From assembly GCF_013358405.1 (NCBI RefSeq), contig NZ_CP054836.1:2294001-2358000 (forward strand): DNA of 64,000 nt. Direction: 5' to 3'. Shown in pieces: positions 51,262 through 60,307 of this stretch. The notes under the pieces were generated by a model. That model was given only the letters and a program-made list of their open reading frames with translations. It made no database searches and was not told the origin of the DNA. This stretch comes from Oricola thermophila (GTDB lineage Bacteria; Pseudomonadota; Alphaproteobacteria; Rhizobiales; Rhizobiaceae). The translations under genes were made by a program, and so were the position numbers. Every line of letters begins with the position of its first letter. Position 1 is the stretch's first letter.

Positions 51262-53574
51262 ATGATGCCGATGAAGCAAGGCAACAACGCCTCGCCCCCC
51301 GACTTCACCCGCCGCGGCTTTCTTGTCGCGATGTCCGCTGCCGGGGCCGCTTTCGGGTTCCCTCGTGTCGCCCAAGCAGCTGCGCGCTTTGCCGCCAGCG
51401 AAGAGCCGTCGCCCCTCGCGCGGCAGGTTTTCGAGCCCAGCCTCTGGTACGCGATCGACGGTGAAGGCCGCGTCAACATAAACATTACCCGCGCCGAGAT
51501 GGGCCAGCACATCGGCACCGCCCTTGCCCGCATCCTCGCTGACGAGCTGGGTGCAAACTGGGATGATGTGCAGATCACCTATGTCGATCACGAGAAGAAA
51601 TGGGGCGGCGCCCCCACCGCTGGCAGCCGTTCGGTCTGGAGCATGTGGTCCGTCTATCGCCAAGCCGGCGCCGCAGGGCGCGTGGCGTTGATCGAGGCGG
51701 CCGCGCAGATGTGGGGCATCCCGGCCGAAGATTGCAGCGCCGAAGCGGACATAGTCACGGGCGGCGGCAATTCCATCACCTTCGCTGCGCTGGTGACCGA
51801 AGGCCTGTCGCGCAGCTTCACGCAGGACGAGCTGAAAGCGTTGCCGCTGAAACCCCATTCGGATTTCCGACTGATCGGGCAGGATGTCGCCGCGCTTGAC
51901 ATCGCCGACAAGACCACGGGCCGCGCGCTCTACGGCATTGATGCGGAGGTTGACGGCATGGTCTACGGCGTGCCGCTGATCCCGCCGACACGGCAGGGAT
52001 CAAAGGTAATCTCCATCGACGACAGCGAAGCGAAAGGGCAGAAGGGTTATCTGCGCACCATCGACCTGCAGGATCCCTCCGGCATCGTGCCGGGCATGGT
52101 GGTCGTGGTCGGCGAGACGCTGATGGCCGCGAAATGGGCCTCGGAACTGATCACGGTCGAGTGGGAAGCGGGCGAGACGGCCACGGTCTCCGAGGATGAC
52201 ATCCAGGCCTTGTCGCGCGAGTTGATCGCTGACGAAAACGCCGGGACGCTGCTGGACACCGGCAATTTCAACACCGCCCCCGCCTTCGAGACCGCTGTCG
52301 ACACGCTGGAAGCCGAATACACCACCTCCACGGTGCTGCACTTCGCGCTGGAGCCGATGAACGCGACCGCCTTCGTAAATGACGGGGGCCAATACGAAAT
52401 TCACGCGGGCAGCCAATGGCCCGCACTGATGACCGACTGGGCGCAGCGCGCGCTTGGCGTCGGCCCCGACAAGGTGACAATGCGCACCTACATGCTCGGT
52501 GGCGGCTTCGGGCGGAGGGTGTTCGGCGACTACGTCGTCGCCGCCGCACTGACAACCAAGGCCCTTGGCGGCCGGCCCATCAAGCTGGTGTTCTTCCGAG
52601 AGGACGACAGCCTGATCGACTGCCCCCGCTCTCCCAGCGTCCAGAAGCTGCGCCTTGCCATAGATGACAACCAGGCCATCACCGCCATGGAGCATTCCGC
52701 CGCAGCCGGCTGGCCCTCCTACACCGTGCGCACCGAGGCCGACATGGCCAAGGGCGTGAATGGCAAACCCTATGACACGGCGGCCATCTCGGGCGCGGAC
52801 CACTGGTACGAAGTCGGCGCGCACAGGGTGCGGGCGATTGCCAACCACCTTGCCAGCCAGACCGTGCGCACCGGCTTCCTGCGTTCCATCGCGCCGGGCT
52901 GGACCAATTTCGCGGTGGAGAGCTTCATGGACGAGGCCGCGCACAAGCTGGGTGTCGATCCGCTGGAATTCCGCCTCGCGCATCTTCGCGGCGAAGGCCG
53001 CAACGCCGGCGAAGGGCCGCATTCCGTCGGCGGCGCGAGCCGGCAGGCCGCGGTGCTCAGGCGCGTAGCCGAACTATCGGGCTATGGGCGGACAGACATC
53101 GGCCCCGATACCGCGATCGGGATCGCCAGCACCTACGGGCAGGAACGGGAAATGCCGACCTGGAACGGTACAGCCGTACAACTGCGCGTGGACCGCGAAA
53201 CCGGCATGGTCGAGGTGCAGAAACTGTGGATGGTGATCGATTGCGGGACGGTGATCGACCCCGACGGCGCACGCGCGCAATGCGAAGGCGCCGCGCTCTG
53301 GGGGCTGTCCATGGCGCTCTACGAAGGGACCAAGATCGTGGACGGGCAGGTCCACGACCGCAACCTGGGCAGCTACGCGCCCCTGCGCATGATCGACACG
53401 CCCGAGATCGAGATCGAGTTGATGGAAAGCACCCACGCCCCTACCGGCCTCGGCGAACCCGGGGTGACGGGCGTCGCGCCCGCCGTGGCCAACGCAATCT
53501 TCAACGCCACCGGTGCCCGCCTGCGCCACCTGCCGATGACACCGGATGCGATCCTCAAGGCCCTGCAAACGTGA
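51262..53574 (+). CDS. Molybdopterin-binding large subunit, aldehyde/isoquinoline oxidoreductase family (IorB-like)
   Basis: The 770-aa protein has a twin-arginine signal (FTRRGFLVAMSAAGAAFGFP), so the complex is exported folded. The body shows the IorB-type MoCo-binding pattern, including MLGGGFGRRVFGDYVVAA, VRTGFLRSIAPGWTNFAVES and PTGLGEPGVTGVAPAVANAI with the catalytic Glu. Family substrates are aldehydes and N-heterocycles. Together with the small subunit and cytochrome it forms a periplasmic oxidase-like chain under LysR control. No xdhC-type maturation gene is in the window. Confidence 0.93.
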   Translation: MMPMKQGNNASPPDFTRRGFLVAMSAAGAAFGFPRVAQAAARFAASEEPSPLARQVFEPSLWYAIDGEGRVNINITRAEMGQHIGTALARILADELGANWDDVQITYVDHEKKWGGAPTAGSRSVWSMWSVYRQAGAAGRVALIEAAAQMWGIPAEDCSAEADIVTGGGNSITFAALVTEGLSRSFTQDELKALPLKPHSDFRLIGQDVAALDIADKTTGRALYGIDAEVDGMVYGVPLIPPTRQGSKVISIDDSEAKGQKGYLRTIDLQDPSGIVPGMVVVVGETLMAAKWASELITVEWEAGETATVSEDDIQALSRELIADENAGTLLDTGNFNTAPAFETAVDTLEAEYTTSTVLHFALEPMNATAFVNDGGQYEIHAGSQWPALMTDWAQRALGVGPDKVTMRTYMLGGGFGRRVFGDYVVAAALTTKALGGRPIKLVFFREDDSLIDCPRSPSVQKLRLAIDDNQAITAMEHSAAAGWPSYTVRTEADMAKGVNGKPYDTAAISGADHWYEVGAHRVRAIANHLASQTVRTGFLRSIAPGWTNFAVESFMDEAAHKLGVDPLEFRLAHLRGEGRNAGEGPHSVGGASRQAAVLRRVAELSGYGRTDIGPDTAIGIASTYGQEREMPTWNGTAVQLRVDRETGMVEVQKLWMVIDCGTVIDPDGARAQCEGAALWGLSMALYEGTKIVDGQVHDRNLGSYAPLRMIDTPEIEIELMESTHAPTGLGEPGVTGVAPAVANAIFNATGARLRHLPMTPDAILKALQT

Positions 53575-53980
53575 TCACATGCAGCGCGGATATGCGAAAG
53601 CTCCAAAAGAACCGAAAAACACAAAACGGTCGCATGTCCGACACCTAGCCGGCGCAGGATGCGAAGTCACCTATCCCGGACAGCGCGCGAAATGGAACCG
53701 ATGCAATGACCTGAATTCCCCTTTCCGGAATTCTCCGGTCGGTTGCGCATCGACTTGGCTGGAACGGTTTGATCCGCGTTCCAGCCTCGCGCCAAGCGTT
53801 CCCGGATTTTCGGCGCCGACGACGGTCATCGGGGCGATGCTGCCAAGCGCCTCGTGCGATGTACATCTCCGAGACGAAGGCACACCAGTTGGCGGGCGCG
53901 ACTACGATACGACATCATGTCGGACCAGCAGGTTTCCCTGCTGGCCCGACGCATTCAGCTTGTCTCCCGACCTGCTTGCC
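53575..53980. other. Convergent intergenic region with two hairpins
   Basis: No gene is supported in these 406 bp between convergent operons. A 10-bp inverted repeat (GGCTGGAACG at 53757 with CGTTCCAGCC ending 53786) and an 8-bp hairpin (CCAGCAGG-TTTC-CCTGCTGG, 53925-53944) are likely termination signals. Confidence 0.55.
53925..53944 (-). terminator. Hairpin downstream of the SDR gene
   Basis: The perfect 8-bp stem with a 4-base loop is 36 bp beyond the stop of the minus-strand SDR gene. A weak T-rich context makes the terminator assignment tentative. Confidence 0.5.
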
Positions 53981-54742
53981 TCAGAGGTTAACCTTGCCGC
54001 CGTCCACGTTCAGCGTCTGTCCGGTAACAAAATCGCTGTCGGACGTGGCGAGATAGAGGAGCGTGCCAAGCAGGTCTTCGGGAAGCATTTCACGTTTGAT
54101 CGAACGCGACTGTACGGTAGGAGCTCGCGCGGGATCAAATCCCGAATGCCCCTGGAGTGCTTCGCTTTCGGTCAGGCCCGGCGCGATCGCATTGACCTGA
54201 ATATTCTTGTCGCCCAGTTCGCGACCATGGCAGCGCGTCAGCGCGATGACCGCTCCCTTCGAGGCAGTGTAGTGCGACAGTCCCGGAGGGCCATAATAGA
54301 ACGTGCCCGACGCGATGTTGATGATCTTTCCGCCTCCGGCGCGCAACATCGCCGGGACCGCCGCCTTCGTGGCCTGGTGCACCCCCCTGGCGTTGACCGT
54401 CATGACCCTGTCGAACTCGTCATTGTCGATCTGCATGAACGGCTTCGGCTCGAGCGCCGCAAAGATCGACGCATTGTTGACAAGGATATCGAGGCTGCCG
54501 AATTCCTTCTCGGCCGTCTCGACCATGGCGGCAAGATCGTCATCCGAGGTGACATCGACCTTCACGCCTATCGCGGAACCGCCTTGGCTCTTGATTTCTT
54601 CGACAGTCCTGTCCGTATCAAGAACATCCGCAACCACGACCTTGGCACCCTCCTGCGCCATTCGCTTTGCCATCACCGCTCCGATTCCGCGAGCGGCCCC
54701 GGTGATCACGGCAGTTTTTCCGTCCAGTCGGCCCATTGCCAT
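53981..54742 (-). CDS. Short-chain dehydrogenase/reductase (SDR)
   Basis: The 253-aa protein has TGAARGIGAVMA for nucleotide binding, the NNAS motif, catalytic Ser in INIASGTFYYG, and Tyr/Lys in YTASKGAV. The acidic residue after strand 2 (VVVADVLD) suggests NAD. In the module with a LigF-like GST and an aryl-aldehyde-type dehydrogenase it could oxidise a benzylic or secondary alcohol. It is the last gene of the minus-strand operon. Confidence 0.93.
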   Translation of the reverse strand: MAMGRLDGKTAVITGAARGIGAVMAKRMAQEGAKVVVADVLDTDRTVEEIKSQGGSAIGVKVDVTSDDDLAAMVETAEKEFGSLDILVNNASIFAALEPKPFMQIDNDEFDRVMTVNARGVHQATKAAVPAMLRAGGGKIINIASGTFYYGPPGLSHYTASKGAVIALTRCHGRELGDKNIQVNAIAPGLTESEALQGHSGFDPARAPTVQSRSIKREMLPEDLLGTLLYLATSDSDFVTGQTLNVDGGKVNL

Positions 54743-54751
54743 CTCCTGTGC

Positions 54752-55570
54752 TCAAATTTCGATTTCGAGAATCTTCGCCACTTCGGGCCAGCTCTTGGCA
54801 CCGTTTTCGCGAAGATCGTTGGTCAGGTCTTCCGGTACCCAGTCGATCAGGCACTTCCTGAAGTTGGGCAACGCCTCGATACGAGCGAACCAATTCTCGA
54901 CATTGGGCAGGCGACCGCCTTCCCACATGCCGCGCATCGACATCATGGCTAGCCGATTGACGTAGGGCGTCATGGCAATGTCGGCGATGGAGAACTTGTT
55001 TCCGACAAGCCAATCGTTCCCGCCGTCCAAGGCATCCTCCATCTTGTGGAGATAGCTGTCGTAAAGCTTGACCTTCTCGGCCGCGCCGGGAGCCTCGAAA
55101 CCGTAGCGGGTAAAGGCATCCTTCTGGCTCTTCCAGTCGGACGTCACCGAGAACGACGGAGTCGACGCAAGGAACTCCTTAACGCCTTCCGGTCCTAGAT
55201 TTTTCAGAACAGTGTGCCGATGCGAGCAGACGAACGTGACGGCGCCGCAAGCGGGATGCAAGTCCTCGTCGACCGCCTTTGTCCAGTACCTGGCCTGCGC
55301 ACGCTCCCAGGGGTCCGTGGGGTGAACGCTGGTTTCGGGGGCGATTTGATCGAGGTACTCGATGATGACCGTGCTGTCCTGGATCACCAGGTCATCATGA
55401 ACCAGTGTCGGCACGACGCCCTTCGGATTGAGCTTCAGATACTCCGGGTCGAACTGCTCTCCTTTCAGGATATCAACATAAACCCCTTTCCATTCAAGCC
55501 CTTTCTCGGCCATCGCGAAGCGCACCTTGGCGGCGCAAACTGAGGATCCGTGGTGATACAGTGTGAACAT
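54752..55570 (-). CDS. Glutathione S-transferase, LigF/beta-etherase-like architecture
   Basis: The 272-aa protein has the thioredoxin-fold N-terminus (YHHGSSVCAAKVRFAMAEKG; NPKGVVPTLVHDD; IIEYLD). An elongated helical domain begins RYWTKAVDEDLHPACGAVTF, the insert-bearing form also seen in LigE/LigF-type etherases. A Ser near residue 9 is the likely thiolate-stabilising residue. Length exceeds normal GSTs (about 210), as in LigF. Substrate is unknown. Confidence 0.85.
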   Translation of the reverse strand: MFTLYHHGSSVCAAKVRFAMAEKGLEWKGVYVDILKGEQFDPEYLKLNPKGVVPTLVHDDLVIQDSTVIIEYLDQIAPETSVHPTDPWERAQARYWTKAVDEDLHPACGAVTFVCSHRHTVLKNLGPEGVKEFLASTPSFSVTSDWKSQKDAFTRYGFEAPGAAEKVKLYDSYLHKMEDALDGGNDWLVGNKFSIADIAMTPYVNRLAMMSMRGMWEGGRLPNVENWFARIEALPNFRKCLIDWVPEDLTNDLRENGAKSWPEVAKILEIEI

Positions 55571-55585
55571 GCTTTTTTCCCTGAA

Positions 55586-56905
55586 TTACGGACCGAACAT
55601 GGTGTTCGGCAGGAGAAGAGCGATCTGGGGGAAGAGGATCAGAAGGACGATCATCGCCCCCATCGCGAACCAGAACGGCCAGACACCCCGAAAAATGGTG
55701 TTCATGGGCACATCCGGAGCAATGCCCTTGACGACAAAGACATTGATACCGACCGGCGGCGAGATCAGGCCCATCTCAAGAACGATGACCATGAGAACGC
55801 CGAACCAGATCATGTCGAACCCGAAGCCTTCCAGCAGGGGTTGAAGGAGCGGAAGGGTAAGGACAAGAATGGCAAAGCCTTCCATGAACGTGCCGAGCAC
55901 GATCAGGGCCAACAGGCAAAGGATGAGCACCGTGTAGGGACCTGCACCAAGGCCAACGACCCATTCGTTGAGAGCATCGGGTATGCCGCTCAAGGCCACG
56001 AAGGGCGTGAAAACGAATGCGCCCATCAGGATGTAGAAGGTGGTGGCCGTCGACGCGAGGGTATCGCCCAGGGCCTTCCTGATTTCCGGCCAGCGGAATG
56101 CACCACGCAAGACGGTCGCGACAAAGGCGAGAAATGCGCCGATGCCCGCGGCTTCAACTGCGGAAAATACACCGCCATAGATACCGCCCACGGTGATCAC
56201 GACAATTCCGATGATCCAACGTGCGCGCAGCAATGCGCGGAACCGCTCACGTATCGGAACTTTCGCCAGCGCGTCGGGTGCCAGATCCGGATTTCGCATC
56301 ACCTGGATCGTGATTGCCGCCATGAACAGGCCCATCAGGACAAGTCCCGGCAACACCCCGGCCATGAAAAGTCGGCCGATGCTTTCCTCGGTCAGAATGG
56401 CATAGATCACGAATCCGGCCGATGGCGGGATCAGGATCCCGAGCGTGCCGCCGGCAGCGACCGAACCGGTCGCAAGCGCGTCCGAATAGTGATACCGCTT
56501 CATTTCAGGAATCGCCACGCGCCCCATCGTGACAGCACTGGCGAGGGACGACCCTGACAGGGCCGAAAACCCGGCGCACCCCACGATCGTAGACGAGGCA
56601 AGACCGCCCTTGCGATGCCCGAACCAGGCGTGTGCCGCATCATACAGGTCCCGGCTCATCCCCGATACGCCGCTCAAGTTTCCCATCAGCACGAAGAGCG
56701 GCAGGATCGTCAGCGAGTAGAGCGAGGACACCGAGAAGCTCTCGCCTGCCAGCGTCGAAAACACGGCCACGTCGCCCCGCGGATGAAGCAGCCAAATCCC
56801 GCCTGCCCCGACAGCCAACATCGCCGTTCCCACCGGAACGCGTATCGCGAGAAGAACCAGCAGGAGGACAAAGCCAAGGAAACCGATCATGATATCCGAC
56901 GGCAT
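55586..56905 (-). CDS. TRAP transporter large permease subunit (DctM family)
   Basis: The 439-aa membrane protein starts MPSDIMIGFLGFVLLLVLLA at the ATG overlapping the dctQ stop (TGATG); longer open frame is a shadow. DctM signatures GSSLASAVTMGRVAIPEM, LGILIPPSAGFVIYA, GGVFSAVEAAGIG and LISPPVGINVFVVKG are present. It belongs to the third TRAP set of the window. Confidence 0.95.
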   Translation of the reverse strand: MPSDIMIGFLGFVLLLVLLAIRVPVGTAMLAVGAGGIWLLHPRGDVAVFSTLAGESFSVSSLYSLTILPLFVLMGNLSGVSGMSRDLYDAAHAWFGHRKGGLASSTIVGCAGFSALSGSSLASAVTMGRVAIPEMKRYHYSDALATGSVAAGGTLGILIPPSAGFVIYAILTEESIGRLFMAGVLPGLVLMGLFMAAITIQVMRNPDLAPDALAKVPIRERFRALLRARWIIGIVVITVGGIYGGVFSAVEAAGIGAFLAFVATVLRGAFRWPEIRKALGDTLASTATTFYILMGAFVFTPFVALSGIPDALNEWVVGLGAGPYTVLILCLLALIVLGTFMEGFAILVLTLPLLQPLLEGFGFDMIWFGVLMVIVLEMGLISPPVGINVFVVKGIAPDVPMNTIFRGVWPFWFAMGAMIVLLILFPQIALLLPNTMFGP

Positions 56906-57432
56906 CAGAACTGCTCCCCGTCGTCTTCGGATGAATGCTCCTCGACCGGTGTGCCCGTGAACAGATCGACCAAGAGGATCAAACCGAACAGCGCCATGCT
57001 CAGCGAAAGCGCGAAATAGAATGGCATGTGCGGAATACTCAGATTTGGCGTGAAATAGCCGCAGGCCTTGCCACAAAGCCCCTTTGTAAACAGGGCATAA
57101 GAGGTAAGGAACGCAACCGCGATACCAACAAGCCGTGCGATCGTGTCGGTCACACGCAACACCCTGCGACCAGCCTGCATCGAGATCACGTCGACATGCA
57201 CGTGCGCTCCACGCCTGGCGCCGTAGGCAATCGAGCCTGCTACGACAAACGCCAGCATTACCCGGGACACATCCTCAATGCCGAAAATGGGCTGACCGAA
57301 AACGTATCGGCCCGCCACGGCGACAACAGTCGTCATCACGAGGATCACCACTGCCAGCCCGGCCGCAAAGGCGAACAGGTCGCCAATGCGGGTAAGCCAT
57401 CCTTTCAGCGACTTTCCGGGCATGGAGGTCAC
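56905..57432 (-). CDS. TRAP transporter small membrane subunit (DctQ family)
   Basis: The 175-aa protein starts at a GTG overlapping the dctP stop (GTGA) and has four hydrophobic segments with FGIEDVSRVMLAFVVAGSIA YGARRGAHVHVDVIS as the DctQ hallmark. It is normal for the family. Confidence 0.93.
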   Translation of the reverse strand: MTSMPGKSLKGWLTRIGDLFAFAAGLAVVILVMTTVVAVAGRYVFGQPIFGIEDVSRVMLAFVVAGSIAYGARRGAHVHVDVISMQAGRRVLRVTDTIARLVGIAVAFLTSYALFTKGLCGKACGYFTPNLSIPHMPFYFALSLSMALFGLILLVDLFTGTPVEEHSSEDDGEQF

Positions 57433-58415
57433 TCGCCCTTCATCGCCGCGTAGATATCGGCACCACTGACACCATTGAATGTTCCGGCCTTGAACTTGTT
57501 CAGCGGTGCTTCGAAGGCTTGTGTGATGCGCGCCACCTCTTCCGGCGACAGGGTGATGATTTCGACGCCCTCGTCACGGGCAAGCTGAAGCGCGGAAGCC
57601 GCCATACCTTCCGTCTTCACTGCCCCCGCCACGCTCAGTTCACGCCCTCCAGCGGCATCAACCCAAGCCCTTTCCTCGTCGGACAGCGCCTCGTAGCTCT
57701 GGTTGTTCATCAACATCCAGAACGGAAGACCGGCTGTCGGCATGCCCAACGTGATGTATTTGCCGGGCTCATAGAGCTTGAAGTCCCGCACCGAGGTTGG
57801 ATCGATGGCGATCGCGTCAATCGTGCCGTTGGCGAGGTTCTGATTGATCTCTTCCACCGACTGGGATACCGGGGCCGCGCCCAGCGCGGACAGGAATTCG
57901 GCTTCGATATTCGAACTCACCCGGATTTTCAGGCCTTCGAAGTCCTCCAATGTCCTGATCGGCTTGTCACGCGTGACAATTGCCATCGGTTCATTGGACC
58001 ACATGGCGATTATCTTGGCGTCGAACTCCTCATCTATCAGATCCTCGGCGCGCCAAAGAGCCTCGGTACAGTCGATGCCGGAATTGCAGATGCCGGGCAC
58101 GCTGACAGAGCTGGAAATCGGAAACAGGTCGTAGGTATAGCTCGAAATACCAAACGCAATGTCCGTCACCCCCTCGACAACGGTCGAGTATTGCAGCGCG
58201 GGATTCGAGTTGAGCGTGCCACCGGGATACTGTTTGACGGTCAATGTGCCCCCGGAGAGTTCCGCAAGCTTCTCCGCGAACGGCGCGAAGAATGCCTCGT
58301 TGAACCGATGTTTCGGCCCCATGAAGTAGCTGAGGCTGAACTCGGTGTCGGCGTGCGCTGCACCAGCCAGAGTGCTTGCGGCCAATGCCGCCAGAAGTGC
58401 TTGTTTCAGTGTCAT
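57429..58415 (-). CDS. TRAP transporter solute-binding protein (DctP family)
   Basis: The 328-aa protein starts at the ATG at 58415 after GGAGGAGATAAT and has a Sec signal (LKQALLAALAASTLAGAAHA). The DctP Arg is in FEGLKIRVSSNIEAEFLSAL. Unusually for the family, NSGIDCTEALW has two Cys nearby (GICNSGIDC) that could form a disulfide. It probably binds an aromatic or other carboxylate used by the linked ALDH/SDR/GST genes. Confidence 0.93.
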   Translation of the reverse strand: MTLKQALLAALAASTLAGAAHADTEFSLSYFMGPKHRFNEAFFAPFAEKLAELSGGTLTVKQYPGGTLNSNPALQYSTVVEGVTDIAFGISSYTYDLFPISSSVSVPGICNSGIDCTEALWRAEDLIDEEFDAKIIAMWSNEPMAIVTRDKPIRTLEDFEGLKIRVSSNIEAEFLSALGAAPVSQSVEEINQNLANGTIDAIAIDPTSVRDFKLYEPGKYITLGMPTAGLPFWMLMNNQSYEALSDEERAWVDAAGGRELSVAGAVKTEGMAASALQLARDEGVEIITLSPEEVARITQAFEAPLNKFKAGTFNGVSGADIYAAMKGE

Positions 58416-58452
58416 ATTATCTCCTCCCAAGTGTTGAACGTGATTTTCAGCC

Positions 58453-59892
58453 TCACAACTGAACGGTGACCCACTTCAGTTCTGTCATGGCTTCCAGGTC
58501 AGCATCGGTACCTTCCCGACCGACACCAGATTCTCCGTTGCCGCCGAAGGGCACATGCGCTTCGTCATGAATGGTCGCGCCATTGATGTGGCACATGCCC
58601 GCGCCGATGTTCCGGGCAAAGTGGAAGGCTCGGTTGATGTCCTTCGTGAAGATTGCCGAAGAGAGCCCGTATTCGGTGTCGTTGGCCTTCTCGAGGCCTT
58701 CCTCGTAGCTATCGATCGGATAGATCGAGGTCACCGGTCCGAAAGTTTCCGTCTTGCACACGGTCATCTCCTCGGTCACGTCCGTCAGCAACGTCGGCTG
58801 GCAACGGTTCCCGATCCATTCCCCGCCGGTGACAACGGTAGCGCCCTTGGCGACCGCATCGGCAATGTGATCCCGGACGCGCTTTCGCTGACGTTCGGAA
58901 ATGATCGGCGCGATAACCGTCTCGGGATCGCGCAGATCTCCCATCCCGACCTTGGAAGCGACCATTGCGAAACGCTTGACGAATTCGTCGTAGAGCGGGC
59001 GCTCGACGTAAAAGCGGCTGGAGCCAATGCAGGCCTGACCCGCAAACATGAAGATCGAGCGGGCCGCCATCGGCACGGCCTTGTCGAGGTCGGCGTCCGC
59101 CAGGATGACGGTCGGACTCTTGCCTCCCAACTCCAGCGTGTTGGGCGTCTTGTTCCTCGCGCAAATCTCGGCGATGTGCTGACCAACCACGGAAGAGCCG
59201 GTGAAGGTGACAAAATCCACATCCTTGTGACCGGTCAAATCATCGCCGATTTCATGACCGATGCCGGTCACGACGTTGTACGCCCCTGCCGGGAACCCGG
59301 CTTCAGCGACGATCTCCGCGAACAACACGGTCAGGTGCGGCGCCATTTCCGAAGGCAGATGAACGACCGTGTTGCCGACAGCGAGGGCATTGGCCACCAA
59401 ACGGGCTGTCTTGATCAGCGGCACGTTGAAAGGCGTGATCACCGCGACGACCCCACGGGGCTCGCGGATCGACATCGAGAATTTTCCGGGCGCATCAGAG
59501 GGATACGTCTCTCCTCGCACTTTCCTGCACATGCCAGCGGCCGCCCGGACCATGGTCAGGCCCTTCTCATACTCAAACATGGCCTTCTGGATCGGGGAGC
59601 CGATCTCGTCGATCAGACAGTCGAACAGCTCGGCCTTCCGCTCTTCCATGATCTCGGCCACGCGCAGCAGCCAGCGCTCTCGATCTTTGGGCAGGGTTTC
59701 GCGATATTCCGGGAAGGCGGATTTGGCCGCTGCAACGGCCCGGCGAACATCATTCCCTGTACCCTTGGCCGCGCGAGCATAGAGACTGTCGTCGAGCGGA
59801 TTCACCACATCGAAGAGACCGCCGTCTTCGGCATCAACCCATTCTCCGCCAATGAAGTGCTGCAATGTCCTGATTTCGGCTTTCGTATCCAT
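58453..59892 (-). CDS. Aldehyde dehydrogenase, aryl-aldehyde (vanillin/benzaldehyde) type
   Basis: The 479-aa protein has the ALDH signature LELGGKSPTVILADADLDKA with catalytic Glu near 253 and catalytic Cys in FAGQACIGSSRFYV near 287. The C-terminal HINGATIHDEAHVPFGGNGE resembles the NGPTVHDExxMPFGG stretch of vanillin and benzaldehyde dehydrogenases. It likely oxidises an aromatic aldehyde to the acid with NAD(P). It begins the minus-strand operon that includes the TRAP transporter. Confidence 0.9.
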   Translation of the reverse strand: MDTKAEIRTLQHFIGGEWVDAEDGGLFDVVNPLDDSLYARAAKGTGNDVRRAVAAAKSAFPEYRETLPKDRERWLLRVAEIMEERKAELFDCLIDEIGSPIQKAMFEYEKGLTMVRAAAGMCRKVRGETYPSDAPGKFSMSIREPRGVVAVITPFNVPLIKTARLVANALAVGNTVVHLPSEMAPHLTVLFAEIVAEAGFPAGAYNVVTGIGHEIGDDLTGHKDVDFVTFTGSSVVGQHIAEICARNKTPNTLELGGKSPTVILADADLDKAVPMAARSIFMFAGQACIGSSRFYVERPLYDEFVKRFAMVASKVGMGDLRDPETVIAPIISERQRKRVRDHIADAVAKGATVVTGGEWIGNRCQPTLLTDVTEEMTVCKTETFGPVTSIYPIDSYEEGLEKANDTEYGLSSAIFTKDINRAFHFARNIGAGMCHINGATIHDEAHVPFGGNGESGVGREGTDADLEAMTELKWVTVQL

Positions 59893-59911
59893 GAGATGGC
59901 TCCTGTACCTG

Positions 59912-60090
59912 CTACCTGCGGACGATCGTCCGCGGCAGGAAAAGTGCGATTGGCGGAAAGAGGATGAGAAGGCCGACCATTGCAGCCATGGCGTACTCGA
60001 TCAGATCGCAATCAAGTCCGTTGGCAACGGGGATCACGACCTGAATCGTGAGCGCCAGCATCGCCACGGATTCCAGCAGCATGCGGGAAA
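59912..60090 (-). pseudogene. DctM C-terminal remnant
   Basis: The minus-strand frame ends YAMAAMVGLLILFPPIALFL P, which matches the end of the intact DctM at 55586 (FAMGAMIVLLILFPQIALLL P). Upstream residues RMLLESVAMLALTIQVVIPV are also membrane-like. The remainder of the gene is missing, so a fourth TRAP permease once lay here. Confidence 0.7.
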
Positions 60091-60141
60091 ACATGTATGC
60101 CACGATTTCCTCCCCGAACCGGTTCAGCCGCGCGACGAAAC

Positions 60142-60153
60142 TTGGGATCCCAA
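60142..60153. promoter_or_regulatory. Palindromic operator TTGGGATCCCAA, copy 1
   Basis: This perfect 12-bp palindrome lies between the ALDH operon and the divergent GntR gene. Two further copies follow within 140 bp. Confidence 0.75.
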
Positions 60154-60215
60154 ACGACTTCGCGACTGAACAAACCATCCACCTCCTCCGGCAGACAGCC
60201 CGAGAAAACACCATT

Positions 60216-60227
60216 TCGGGATCCCAA
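60216..60227. promoter_or_regulatory. Palindromic operator TCGGGATCCCAA, copy 2
   Basis: One base departs from the perfect palindrome. Its centre is 74 bp from copy 1, about seven helical turns. Confidence 0.7.
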
Positions 60228-60278
60228 ATCAAGAGGAAAAACGCAATTTCGATCAAAATTTCCGAGCGCTGGTTGACT

Positions 60279-60290
60279 TTGGGATCCTAA
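60279..60290. promoter_or_regulatory. Palindromic operator TTGGGATCCTAA, copy 3
   Basis: This copy follows a TTGACT -35-like element directly and ends 17 bp before the GntR start codon, fitting autorepression. Confidence 0.75.
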
Positions 60291-60307
60291 GTTCCCTGAA
60301 TAGCCGC

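Noticed and set aside
53546..54952. 468-codon plus-strand frame
   Set aside because: It is antisense to the SDR gene and the end of the GST gene. The reverse frame has the catalytic motifs.
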